Shown piece after piece: positions 8,121 to 15,702 of a stretch of 18,293 nucleotides of DNA. The stretch comes from an uncultured Acetatifactor sp. (GTDB lineage Bacteria; Bacillota; Clostridia; Lachnospirales; Lachnospiraceae): NCBI GenBank assembly GCA_947626405.1, contig CANQSE010000009.1, forward strand, positions 1-18,293. The letters are read 5' to 3'. Under the pieces are notes generated by a model. The model searched no databases. It was given only the letters and a program-made list of their open reading frames with translations, and was not told where the DNA came from. The position numbers and the translations under genes are program-made. Within the stretch, counting starts at the first letter, position 1. Each line of letters starts with the position of its first letter.

Positions 8121-10154
8121 ATGGAAAAAGCAGCGAAAGACTTAAAGTCAAGGGCGGATGCGATTCGCAGAAAATATGTGAAATCTTACCATATGCCGCC
8201 AAAGGTTACTTATGACTGGGTGAAGAAGGACAGCATTGAGAAGGCTCCGATCTGGTGCAGCGTGGACCTCAGGGACGGCAATCAGGCGCTGATCGATCCG
8301 ATGAGCCTGGAGGAAAAGCTTGAATTTTTTCAGATTCTTGTTGATATCGGTTTTAAGGAAATTGAAGTGGGCTTTCCCGCTTCCTCGGATACGGAATACA
8401 ATTTTATACGCGCTTTGATAGAGCGAAATATGATTCCTGACGATGTGACGATTCAGGTGCTGACACAGGCCAGGGAGCATATCATACGCAGGACATTCGA
8501 GGCGGTGGAGGGAGCGCCGCATGCGGTGATCCATCTCTATAATTCCACATCTGTCGAGCAGAGGGAGCAGGTGTTTAAAAAAGACAGGGCAGCCATCAAA
8601 AAGCTTGCTGTGGACGGAGCTGACCTGCTCAGGAGACTTGCGGAGCGCACGGAAGGAAATTTTACCTTTGAGTACAGCCCCGAGAGCTTTTCGCAGACGG
8701 AGGTTGATTACGCGCTGGAGGTCTGCAACGCGGTTCTTGACGTGTGGAGACCCACTCCGGATCACAAGGCAATCATCAACCTTCCCACCACGGTTCAGGT
8801 TGCTATGCCGCATGTGTTTGCGTGCCAGGTGGAATATATGAATAAAAACCTTAAATATCGGGACAGCGTCGTCTTGAGCGTTCACCCCCACAACGACAGG
8901 GGCTGCGGCGTCAGCGATGCGGAATTTGGCGTGCTTGCCGGTGCGGACAGGGTGGAGGGCACTTTGTTTGGCAACGGGGAGCGAACCGGAAACGTTGACA
9001 TCGTGACTCTCGCGCTGAACATGATGTGCCACGGAGTGGACAGCGGACTGGATTTCTCAAACATTATGAAGATAAGGGAGGCTTACGAGAGGTTTACGGG
9101 TCTTAAGGTCCACGAGCGCACGCCCTATGCGGGGGATCTTGTGTTTACCGCATTTTCGGGATCCCACCAGGATGCAATCAGTAAGGGAATGACATGGCTT
9201 AAAGAGGGAAAGAGCGGAGATCGCTGGGATGTTCCGTATCTTCCCATCGATCCGGCGGATGTCGGCAGAGAGTACGAATCCGATGTAATAAGGATCAACA
9301 GCGTTTCGGGAAAAGGCGGAGTTGCGTTTGTGCTCAAGCAGCAGTTCGGTTTTTCGCTGCCCGCGGCGATGAAAGAGGAGGTGGGCTATCTGGTGAAGGG
9401 CGTGTCCGACAGGCGCCACCAGGAGCTGCTCCCCGCAGAGATATATTCGATATTTGAAGAAAATTATATAAAGCCCCGCAGCGTATTTCGCGTGCCGGAG
9501 TGTCATTTTAAGCAGGAGCGCGGGATCCAGGCGGAGGTTACCATAGAGCAGAACGGGGAACGGAGAGTGATCCGCAGTCAGGGAAACGGTCGTCTGGATG
9601 CGGTCAGCAACTGTCTCAAGATATATTTCGGTATAAGCTATGAGCTCTCGGTTTATGAGGAGCACGCCATATCAAAGGGATCGAGCTCCAGAGCGGCGGC
9701 CTACGTGGGAATTGTCCAGGACGGGAGGTCTTACTGGGGCGTAGGCGTCGATGAGGATATCATAAAGGCCTCAATTGCGGCGCTTGCGTCGGCTGTAAAC
9801 AAGCTGACGGCGGAACAGCATATTACAAACGGCAGGGAAGAAAGAATCGTAGAAATCATAAGCTTTATACAAAACGACTATAAGAATGTTACATTGGAAA
9901 GCCTGTCGGAAGCGTTCCACCTCTCCAGACCTTATCTCTCCAAATATATTCGGGAAAAGGCGGGGATGACCTTCCAGGAGGTGGTGAAAAAGGAGCGGAT
10001 GAAGAAAGCCCGCTCGCTTCTTCGCCAGACGGAACAGACGGTGGAGGCCATTGCCGCGGAGGTAGGATATGAAAACGCGGAGCACTTCAACAGGCTGTTT
10101 AAGAAAACCTACGGGATGACTCCCGTTCAGTACAGGAAGCAGGGACAGAACTAA
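8121..10154 (+). CDS. 2-isopropylmalate synthase (type II) fused to an AraC-type DNA-binding domain
   Basis: The protein has 677 residues from the ATG at 8121. Residues about 30-320 form an HMGL-like TIM barrel with metal-binding VDLRDGNQALIDP (about 49) and the HPHNDRG His pair (about 255-257). GNGERTGNVD and GDLVFTAFSGSHQDA follow. This wording is typical of the actinobacterial/yeast-like (type II) LeuA, which condenses acetyl-CoA with 2-ketoisovalerate in the first step of leucine synthesis. Residues about 450-562 are the LeuA regulatory (allosteric) domain, ending in WGVGVDEDIIKASIAAL. After a short linker, residues about 573-673 form a full AraC/XylS domain with two helix-turn-helix units (TLESLSEAFHLSRPYLSKYI and TVEAIAAEVGYENAEHF) and the closing RLFKKTYGMTPVQYRK. 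The frame is unbroken across the junction. Active-site residues are intact, so both activities are plausible. An in-frame TTG at 8100 is a longer start; GGGAG lies about ten bases upstream of 8121. The DNA targets are unknown. Confidence 0.93.
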   Translation: MEKAAKDLKSRADAIRRKYVKSYHMPPKVTYDWVKKDSIEKAPIWCSVDLRDGNQALIDPMSLEEKLEFFQILVDIGFKEIEVGFPASSDTEYNFIRALIERNMIPDDVTIQVLTQAREHIIRRTFEAVEGAPHAVIHLYNSTSVEQREQVFKKDRAAIKKLAVDGADLLRRLAERTEGNFTFEYSPESFSQTEVDYALEVCNAVLDVWRPTPDHKAIINLPTTVQVAMPHVFACQVEYMNKNLKYRDSVVLSVHPHNDRGCGVSDAEFGVLAGADRVEGTLFGNGERTGNVDIVTLALNMMCHGVDSGLDFSNIMKIREAYERFTGLKVHERTPYAGDLVFTAFSGSHQDAISKGMTWLKEGKSGDRWDVPYLPIDPADVGREYESDVIRINSVSGKGGVAFVLKQQFGFSLPAAMKEEVGYLVKGVSDRRHQELLPAEIYSIFEENYIKPRSVFRVPECHFKQERGIQAEVTIEQNGERRVIRSQGNGRLDAVSNCLKIYFGISYELSVYEEHAISKGSSSRAAAYVGIVQDGRSYWGVGVDEDIIKASIAALASAVNKLTAEQHITNGREERIVEIISFIQNDYKNVTLESLSEAFHLSRPYLSKYIREKAGMTFQEVVKKERMKKARSLLRQTEQTVEAIAAEVGYENAEHFNRLFKKTYGMTPVQYRKQGQN

Positions 10155-11221
10155 AACGGTTCCACCACTGTATGCTCTACTTTATTATAGCGAAGCTCCA
10201 GAAATTCAGCGCGGTTTTTAGTGTACATTTTTTTCAGCTCGTCTGTATACCCGACGACTACCCAGGGAAAAGCGGCATCTATTTTCCTCAGTATCTCAAG
10301 AAGTATGGCTTCGTTTGGCATCATGATTGAGACAGGATTTTTATGACCGTCCACATAGACCATCAGGTTATAGGTTGTACCGGTCTTTATGCCGTTGGTC
10401 CTGTGGGTGGTCGTAGTCTGGTAAACCCACTGGATTTTTGAGTTTATGATGGCCTGGGGTTTTGAGCCCTGCATGTAAAAGGTAAATATTCTGCCAAGGC
10501 GGAAATCCCCGTTTTTGGTGAACACAGCGGCGGAGTTGAAATCGGATTCAGCGTAGGATTCCGACATTCCGGCTTCGGAAATGGTGTTTTTAAGATCCTT
10601 AAGAGTTTTGCCGTTGGAAGCGTTTACGATTCTCAAAATACCGAAAACGATAAGCCCTATGCCTATGACAAAAAAAGCCGAAAATGCTATTTCATCCAGA
10701 AGCTTGTTGCTTGTTACGTCAATGTAATACGGAATCGTAATGGCGTCGATTTCATCGTCGGTAAAATAGTCTTCAAAAAAATCATGGAAGTATTTATATT
10801 CTTCACTGCCCATTTTTCTGACTGTTCCGGAGAGACTGACGGATTCGGAAAGATCTCCGTCAATGGTGCTGTCAAGGATTTTGTCCATTTCATCCTCATA
10901 GGAAGTGGGAAACTTGATGCCCATAAAATATTCTTCGTCTCCGGTGGGTATGACGCAGCTATAGCTTGTGGTTTTGCGTGTGTTTGTCTTTGTGTTGCGC
11001 TCGTACCGTTCCAGATAGTAACCGTAGTTTTGCGTAACTTCCAGGTCCACCTTCTGCCCCTTAAGATCCTCGGCGCTGATTTTGGAAAAATCCGCATAGC
11101 CTGTCACAGTGTAATAGGCGCCCTTCCACGAGACGGCGATCAGCACAATGCCTATGACGAAAAGCAGAATAGACAGCGCCAGAGAAGATTTTACAGCTTT
11201 TTTTCTGAGTGATTCAAACAT
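10151..11221 (-). CDS. Two-helix membrane protein of unknown function
   Basis: This 356-residue protein has one helix at about 14-31, an extracytoplasmic region of about 145 residues rich in charged and aromatic residues, a second helix at about 176-197 and a cytoplasmic C-terminal half of about 155 residues. It has no signal for cleavage and no recognised catalytic motif. It may match one of the Lachnospiraceae-restricted DUF families (possibly DUF6709), but I cannot confirm this. AGGAGGG five bases before the ATG fixes the start. Its TAG overlaps the TAA of the leuA-AraC gene by convergent reading (10151-10154), so the two transcripts must run into each other, and no terminator separates them. 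Confidence 0.8.
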   Translation of the reverse strand: MFESLRKKAVKSSLALSILLFVIGIVLIAVSWKGAYYTVTGYADFSKISAEDLKGQKVDLEVTQNYGYYLERYERNTKTNTRKTTSYSCVIPTGDEEYFMGIKFPTSYEDEMDKILDSTIDGDLSESVSLSGTVRKMGSEEYKYFHDFFEDYFTDDEIDAITIPYYIDVTSNKLLDEIAFSAFFVIGIGLIVFGILRIVNASNGKTLKDLKNTISEAGMSESYAESDFNSAAVFTKNGDFRLGRIFTFYMQGSKPQAIINSKIQWVYQTTTTHRTNGIKTGTTYNLMVYVDGHKNPVSIMMPNEAILLEILRKIDAAFPWVVVGYTDELKKMYTKNRAEFLELRYNKVEHTVVEPF

Positions 11222-11287
11222 GTTTTCCCTCCTGATGAGATAAATTTACAGAAGCGTTTTGCTTCCTTTACAAATATAAATTACTAC

Positions 11288-11317
11288 ATAATAAGCGGTT
11301 TTACAATATTTTTACAA
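11288..11317 (-). promoter_or_regulatory. Candidate promoter of the two-helix membrane protein gene
   Basis: On the minus strand, TTGTAA (11317-11312) is followed after 18 bases by TATTAT (11293-11288), about 65 bases upstream of the ATG. The motif TTTACAATAT occurs twice, 11 bases apart, around the -35 box. Confidence 0.4.
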
Positions 11318-11351
11318 TATAATTCAGGTGAAAATAAACCTAAATCCTGAA

Positions 11352-11378
11352 AAAAATGTGAAATAGCTTCACATTTTT
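11352..11378. promoter_or_regulatory. Perfect 11-bp palindrome overlapping a -35 box (candidate operator)
   Basis: AAAAATGTGAA (11352-11362) and TTCACATTTTT (11368-11378) are exact reverse complements around a five-base centre. The right arm contains the -35 box of the downstream promoter, so a protein bound here would compete with RNA polymerase. As RNA it could also fold like a weak terminator, but the nearest upstream gene points away from it. Confidence 0.5.
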
Positions 11379-11396
11379 AACAAAATGCTGTAAAAT
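11368..11396 (+). promoter_or_regulatory. Sigma-A-like promoter of the foldase gene
   Basis: TTCACA (11368-11373) and TAAAAT (11391-11396) are separated by 17 bases, with one mismatch to consensus in each. The predicted start is near 11403, about 50 bases before the ATG at 11455. Confidence 0.6.
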
Positions 11397-11454
11397 AGGC
11401 AGAGTGATCTGAATACGGATCCGGTAAGAAATTTTTGAGAAGGAGACATAAGTC

Positions 11455-13152
11455 ATGTCCGACAAAAAAACAAAGGATCAGAATAATAAATCCGAAACAA
11501 ACGAAAAGAACGAAAAGGTAGTCACAAGATATGACCTGAAAATGCAGAGAAGGAGAGAGCAAAAGAAAAAGGAGGAGCGGGAGAAAAAGATCGCCAGGGC
11601 GGCGGGCATACTGATTGTTATAGCCGCGGTCTGTTTTGTGCTTTCCTTTCCGATCCGCTCATGGCTTACCGTCCATGGCACATATGTGATCCTGGATGGA
11701 GAGAAGGTCTCGCGGGTGGAGTACGACTACAATTATTATACGCTGTTAAATAATTATATGTCGGCCAACAGCTATATGTTAAGCTATATGGGACTGGATC
11801 TGAGCGGAGATCTCTCAAAGCAGATGTATTCCGACACGCTCACCTGGAAGGATTACTTTGATCAGCAGACCGTGGAAAATATGCTTACCGCGATAGCCAT
11901 ACGCAGGGAAATGGAAGCGGAGGGCTTTGACTACGACGGTACGGAGGAATACGAATATTATCAAAATGTTCTGGAGCAGTCGGCAAAGGAGGAGGGCATC
12001 AGCACTGCGGAGTATATAAGGAATCTGTACGGTCCGTATGCCACCGGCAAAAGAGTGGAGGGCTACGTTAAGGACAGCCAGAAAATCAGCGCGTATCTGG
12101 AGCATGTAGCCGACGTCAAGGCACCTTCTGACGATGATATACAGAAGTATTACGAGGAAAACAGTAACGATTATGACCACCTGGATTACCATCTGCTCAC
12201 GGTTTATGCGGAGCTTCCCACCGAGCCCACTGAACTGGCGGATCCGGTGGAGGAATCCGATCAGGAGACATCGGGGGAAAGTGAAACCTATCAGCCTTCC
12301 CAGGCTGAGATCGACGCCGCCATGGAAAAGGCAAATGCCAAGGCAGAGGAGTTAAAAAGCGAAATCATGGTACAGGGGGAGGCGTACGTAAATACGTCCC
12401 GTGCAAATACAAATTACTATGTGGTTGACTGGCTCTTTGACCCTGAGAGAAAGAAGGGCGACGTAACCGTTATAGAAAATACCTATGGAAACTGTTATTA
12501 TGTGGTGTCATTTGAGGATCGCTACATTGATCCGGACAACACGGTGAATATCAGGCTGATTATGGCGGACAGCGGAAAAGGCCAGGCCATTCTGGACGAG
12601 TGGAAATCGGGAGATGCCACGGAGGAAAGCTTTGCCCTGATTGCGGACAAGTATAACGATCCCGTAAATTTTTCCGTAAAAGGCGGACTTATTGAGGACC
12701 TCGAGATTGGTGAGCTGGATGCGAAGATTTCCGGCTGGCTTGGAGCAGAGGAGCGCGTGTGCGGAGATGCGGCTGTCATATCGCCGGATGGATCTTCTGT
12801 CGATTATGTGTTTTATTTTGTAGGCGCGGGCGATCCTGTCTGGAAGACTTCGATCAGGGAAACGCTGCGCACCCAGGCAAAAGAGGATTTCATTGACGGA
12901 CTGACGGAAGGGATGACAGTGGAGGACCCCCATCACAATCTGAATTACCTTAGCGTGCAGGCGCAGCAGGAAGCTCAGAGCCCGCAGCCGTCCGGAACGA
13001 ACGAGATGGATGAATCCCAGAGCCCGCAGCCGTCCGGAACGAACGAGACGGATGAAGCTCAGAGCCCGCAGCCGTCCGGAGCGGACGAGACGGATGAATC
13101 CCAGAGCCCGCAGCCATCCGGAACGGATGAAGCGGATGAATCCCAGCAGTGA
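11455..13152 (+). CDS. Membrane-anchored PrsA/SurA-like foldase (peptidyl-prolyl isomerase family)
   Basis: The protein has 565 residues. A very basic, charged cytoplasmic N-terminus (1-46) precedes a single helix (about 47-66), which leaves the rest outside the membrane. Residues about 75-220 resemble the SurA/PrsA N-terminal chaperone region, rich in Tyr and acidic helices. Residues about 225-350 and 360-480 resemble parvulin-type repeats; the second is clearer, with VNIRLIMA, a WKSGDATEESFALIADKYND stretch and a GGLIEDL turn. The catalytic parvulin His/Cys pattern is not obvious, so it may act as a chaperone rather than an isomerase. The last 60 residues are four copies of a 14-residue Ser-Pro-Gln-Pro-Ser-Gly unit ending in acidic residues. 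AAGGAG lies nine bases before the ATG. The gene stands alone between its own promoter and terminator. The family assignment is by overall pattern. Confidence 0.7.
   Translation: MSDKKTKDQNNKSETNEKNEKVVTRYDLKMQRRREQKKKEEREKKIARAAGILIVIAAVCFVLSFPIRSWLTVHGTYVILDGEKVSRVEYDYNYYTLLNNYMSANSYMLSYMGLDLSGDLSKQMYSDTLTWKDYFDQQTVENMLTAIAIRREMEAEGFDYDGTEEYEYYQNVLEQSAKEEGISTAEYIRNLYGPYATGKRVEGYVKDSQKISAYLEHVADVKAPSDDDIQKYYEENSNDYDHLDYHLLTVYAELPTEPTELADPVEESDQETSGESETYQPSQAEIDAAMEKANAKAEELKSEIMVQGEAYVNTSRANTNYYVVDWLFDPERKKGDVTVIENTYGNCYYVVSFEDRYIDPDNTVNIRLIMADSGKGQAILDEWKSGDATEESFALIADKYNDPVNFSVKGGLIEDLEIGELDAKISGWLGAEERVCGDAAVISPDGSSVDYVFYFVGAGDPVWKTSIRETLRTQAKEDFIDGLTEGMTVEDPHHNLNYLSVQAQQEAQSPQPSGTNEMDESQSPQPSGTNETDEAQSPQPSGADETDESQSPQPSGTDEADESQQ
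12976..13143 (+). repeat. Four tandem 42-bp coding repeats in the foldase C-terminus
   Basis: Units lie at 12976-13017, 13018-13059, 13060-13101 and 13102-13143, each encoding QSPQPSG plus seven mostly acidic residues (for example TNETDEA). Nucleotide identity between units is high. The length is a multiple of three, so copy-number change would keep the frame. Confidence 0.9.
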
Positions 13153-13170
13153 CCTTTCAGAAGACAATTC

Positions 13171-13199
13171 AGGCGGTGGGAGCTTCTCACCGCCTTTTT
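13171..13199 (+). terminator. Rho-independent terminator of the foldase gene
   Basis: The AGGCGGTG/CACCGCCT stem (13171-13178 and 13188-13195) is followed by five Ts at 13195-13199, 19 bases after the stop codon. Confidence 0.85.
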
Positions 13200-13252
13200 G
13201 AGAACGGAAAAGGTAAAATGCCTTTGAAAAATGACACTCGAGTCGGAAAGAG

Positions 13253-14605
13253 GTGAGAAGCATCAGAATACAGGTGCCGGAGAAAGCGAGACGAATCATA
13301 GACGGACTTTTTGAGGAAGGGTATGAAGCGTACGTGGTGGGAGGATGTGTTCGGGATTCCATTCTGGGACGCACGCCTCAGGATTGGGACATTACCACCT
13401 CTGCAAGACCGGAACAGGTAAAGGCGTTGTTTCCCCGCACTGTGGACACCGGTATTCAGCACGGGACCGTGACCGTCCTGCTCGGCGGGGAGGGTTATGA
13501 AGTCACAACCTACCGAATCGACGGAAAGTACGAAGACGGCAGACATCCCGTGGATGTGACGTTTACCCCGAGTCTGGAGGAGGATTTAAAAAGGCGGGAT
13601 TTCACCGTAAACGCCATGGCCTACAATGACAGAAAGGGCCTTGTGGATATTTTCGGAGGTCTTGGCGATATCAGGGATAAAGTTATCCGCTGTGTGGGCG
13701 ACCCCTCTGAGCGGTTTGGGGAGGATGCCCTGAGGATCCTTCGAGCTCTCAGGTTTTCCGCGCAGCTTGGCTACGATATTGAAAAAAATACCATGGAAGC
13801 AATAAGACGCCTGGCTCCGGAACTGAAAAAGATCAGCGCGGAGCGGATTCAGGCGGAGCTTGTCAAGCTCCTGCTCTCCCCTCATCCCGAGCGTTTGCAG
13901 GAGGTATATGACGCTGGTGTCACAAAAGTTTTTCTGCCTGAGTTTGACGCCATGATGGAGACTCCGCAGAGACATCCTCATCACTGTTACAGCGTGGGTG
14001 TTCACACGCTTCACGTTCTGTCCCGCGTAAGGTCTCACAGGGTTTTGCGTCTGGCGGCGCTTTTCCACGATGTTGGGAAGCCGCTTACGATGACATGTGA
14101 TGACGACGGGACTACGCATTTTCACGGTCATGCCGTAAAGGGAGCGGAGCTTACGCAGGACATTCTGCGGAGGCTGAAATTTGACAACGATACGATTGGC
14201 AGAGTGTGCAGGCTCATTTTTTACCATGATTACGGAAACAATGTGCGGCCTGATATCCGCATGGTAAGGCGGGCGGTAAACAGGATCGGCGAGGATGCCT
14301 TCCCGTGCCTCTTTGACCTGAAACGGGCTGATATTATGGCACAGAGCGATTATATGAGACAGGAAAAGCTGGAGAGTCTGGCTCTCTGGGAGGAGCTGTA
14401 CCGCAGGATTTCGGACGAGGGACAGTGTGTTTCCCTGAAAACGCTGGCGGTCACGGGAGCGGATCTCATAGGGATCGGAATGGAGCAGGGTAAAGAGCTG
14501 GGAGTGATGCTTAAGAAGCTTCTGGAGCTTGTTTTGGATGATCCTGAGCTCAATCATAAGGACATACTGCTTGCGAAAGCGCAGGATATGCTTTTTAAAG
14601 GGTAA
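13253..14605 (+). CDS. cca: CCA tRNA nucleotidyltransferase with HD domain
   Basis: This 450-residue class II nucleotidyltransferase adds or repairs the 3' CCA end of tRNAs. The N-terminal head has the GG motif and metal-binding acidic pair in VVGGCVRDSILGRTPQDWDI (Asp 44 and 46) and the RRDFTVNAMAY motif (about 114). EDALRILRALRF (about 157) follows as the nucleotide-selecting neck. An HD phosphohydrolase domain follows, with HHCYSVGVHTL, LAALFHDVGKP (HD at 272-273) and FHGHAVKG. The HD form is common in Clostridia. The start is a GTG at 13253 with GGAAAG just upstream. A poly(A)-polymerase role is the main alternative, because the two activities share this family. The next two genes follow on the same strand with gaps of 83 and 24 bases. 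Confidence 0.92.
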   Translation: MRSIRIQVPEKARRIIDGLFEEGYEAYVVGGCVRDSILGRTPQDWDITTSARPEQVKALFPRTVDTGIQHGTVTVLLGGEGYEVTTYRIDGKYEDGRHPVDVTFTPSLEEDLKRRDFTVNAMAYNDRKGLVDIFGGLGDIRDKVIRCVGDPSERFGEDALRILRALRFSAQLGYDIEKNTMEAIRRLAPELKKISAERIQAELVKLLLSPHPERLQEVYDAGVTKVFLPEFDAMMETPQRHPHHCYSVGVHTLHVLSRVRSHRVLRLAALFHDVGKPLTMTCDDDGTTHFHGHAVKGAELTQDILRRLKFDNDTIGRVCRLIFYHDYGNNVRPDIRMVRRAVNRIGEDAFPCLFDLKRADIMAQSDYMRQEKLESLALWEELYRRISDEGQCVSLKTLAVTGADLIGIGMEQGKELGVMLKKLLELVLDDPELNHKDILLAKAQDMLFKG

Positions 14606-14688
14606 CATACTTTCATAAGACCTCTCATAAGATAGGTTAGGAACCGCACTGTCAACGCGGTGACGAAAACGATCAGGAGGGGCCGGAA

Positions 14689-15678
14689 GTGAATGACAAA
14701 GCGGTAGATTTACTGGAGCAGTATGAAATTGAAGTGCTGCGCACAAGAAAAGGCAGAGGCGCCATCTTGTGCGACACGGATCAGGGATGCCTGATTCTTA
14801 AGGAATATGTAGGAAATATAGACAAAATAAGGATTCAAAATCTTTTGCTGCAACAGATAGACCAAAAAGGACCTGTCAGGGCGGAACGCATCCTGCCCGC
14901 AAGGGACGGATCGCTTGCTGTCCGCGACGCGGACGGCGCATATTATGTGCTGAAGACCTGGACGGAAGGGCGGGAGTGCAACATTTACGACAGGGCGGAA
15001 TGCAGCCTTGCCGTGAGTCTGCTTGCCAGGCTCCATAAGTGCATGGAGCTGCCCAAAGACACCCCCGGACTGCCTGTGCCGTTTTCTCCGTGCAAGGAAT
15101 ATGAGAAGCATAACAGGGAGCTTAAGAAGGTAAAAAAATATCTGAAGCAGAAGGGGCAAAAGACCTGGTTTGAGATCAGCCTTTTAAACACTTTTGATTT
15201 ATTTCTGGAGCAGGCCGAAGAAACGGCCGAGGAATGGACGCGTTACAGCGTCAGGCTTCCAAAGTCTGCAGACGACGTGGTGACATTCTGCCACGGAGAT
15301 TACCAGTACCATAACATTCTTAAAAACGGCGAGGACTGGCTTCTGGTAAACTTTGAAAAATGCCTGATAGATGATCCTGTAAGGGATCTCTGCCTTTTGA
15401 TGAGAAAGCTCCTGGAAAAGGGAAACTGGTCTGTTCCGCTTGGCGCTGAGCTTCTGGAGACCTACGAGAGGGAAAAGCCCCTGTCCGCAATGAGCAGGAT
15501 CGATTTGTATTACAGGATGGCGTACCCCGAAAAATTCTGGAAGATTGTGAATTTCTACTACAATTCCGGGAAAGCGTGGATACCGGGCAGAAATTTGGAG
15601 AAACTGGAAAAGCTTATAGCGCAGGAAAAAGATAAGCAGCATTTTTTGGATGAGGTATTCCGCAGAGTGGCGGGTTGA
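14689..15678 (+). CDS. CotS-like spore coat protein (aminoglycoside-phosphotransferase fold)
   Basis: The protein has 329 residues and the protein-kinase-like fold of the CotS/YutH/YtaA group, whose Bacillus members sit in the spore coat. A Lys in LKEYVG (about 38) or LKTW (about 89) could be the nucleotide-binding Lys. The catalytic loop is TFCHGDYQYHNIL (HGD at 202-204). The metal-binding DFD/DFE position reads NFE (Asn 221), and DDPVRDL follows. Loss of that Asp would weaken or abolish phosphotransfer, although I believe Asn is common in Lachnospiraceae members. The start is a GTG at 14689 with GAGGGG upstream. It lies between cca and a lipoprotein gene and may be co-transcribed with them. 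The substrate is unknown. Confidence 0.82.
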   Translation: MNDKAVDLLEQYEIEVLRTRKGRGAILCDTDQGCLILKEYVGNIDKIRIQNLLLQQIDQKGPVRAERILPARDGSLAVRDADGAYYVLKTWTEGRECNIYDRAECSLAVSLLARLHKCMELPKDTPGLPVPFSPCKEYEKHNRELKKVKKYLKQKGQKTWFEISLLNTFDLFLEQAEETAEEWTRYSVRLPKSADDVVTFCHGDYQYHNILKNGEDWLLVNFEKCLIDDPVRDLCLLMRKLLEKGNWSVPLGAELLETYEREKPLSAMSRIDLYYRMAYPEKFWKIVNFYYNSGKAWIPGRNLEKLEKLIAQEKDKQHFLDEVFRRVAG

Positions 15679-15702
15679 CCCCGTCTCAGTCAGGAGAAAA
15701 AC

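Noticed and set aside
8148..9032. Minus-strand open frame of 294 codons opposite the synthase
   Set aside because: It has no domain or ribosome site and is a shadow of the synthase frame.
11352..11378. CRP-type site in the foldase promoter
   Set aside because: The TGTGA and TCACA halves are seven bases apart, not six, and no CRP gene is present here; it is kept only as an unassigned palindrome.
12508..13374. Minus-strand open frame with repeated Arg/Leu-rich segments opposite the foldase end
   Set aside because: The repeats are simply the reverse reading of the 42-bp coding units, and the frame runs across the foldase terminator.
13586..14746. Long open frame on the minus strand (386 codons) opposite cca
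   Set aside because: It lies wholly antisense to the well-supported CCA-adding enzyme, has no recognisable domain and has a composition typical of a mirrored frame.
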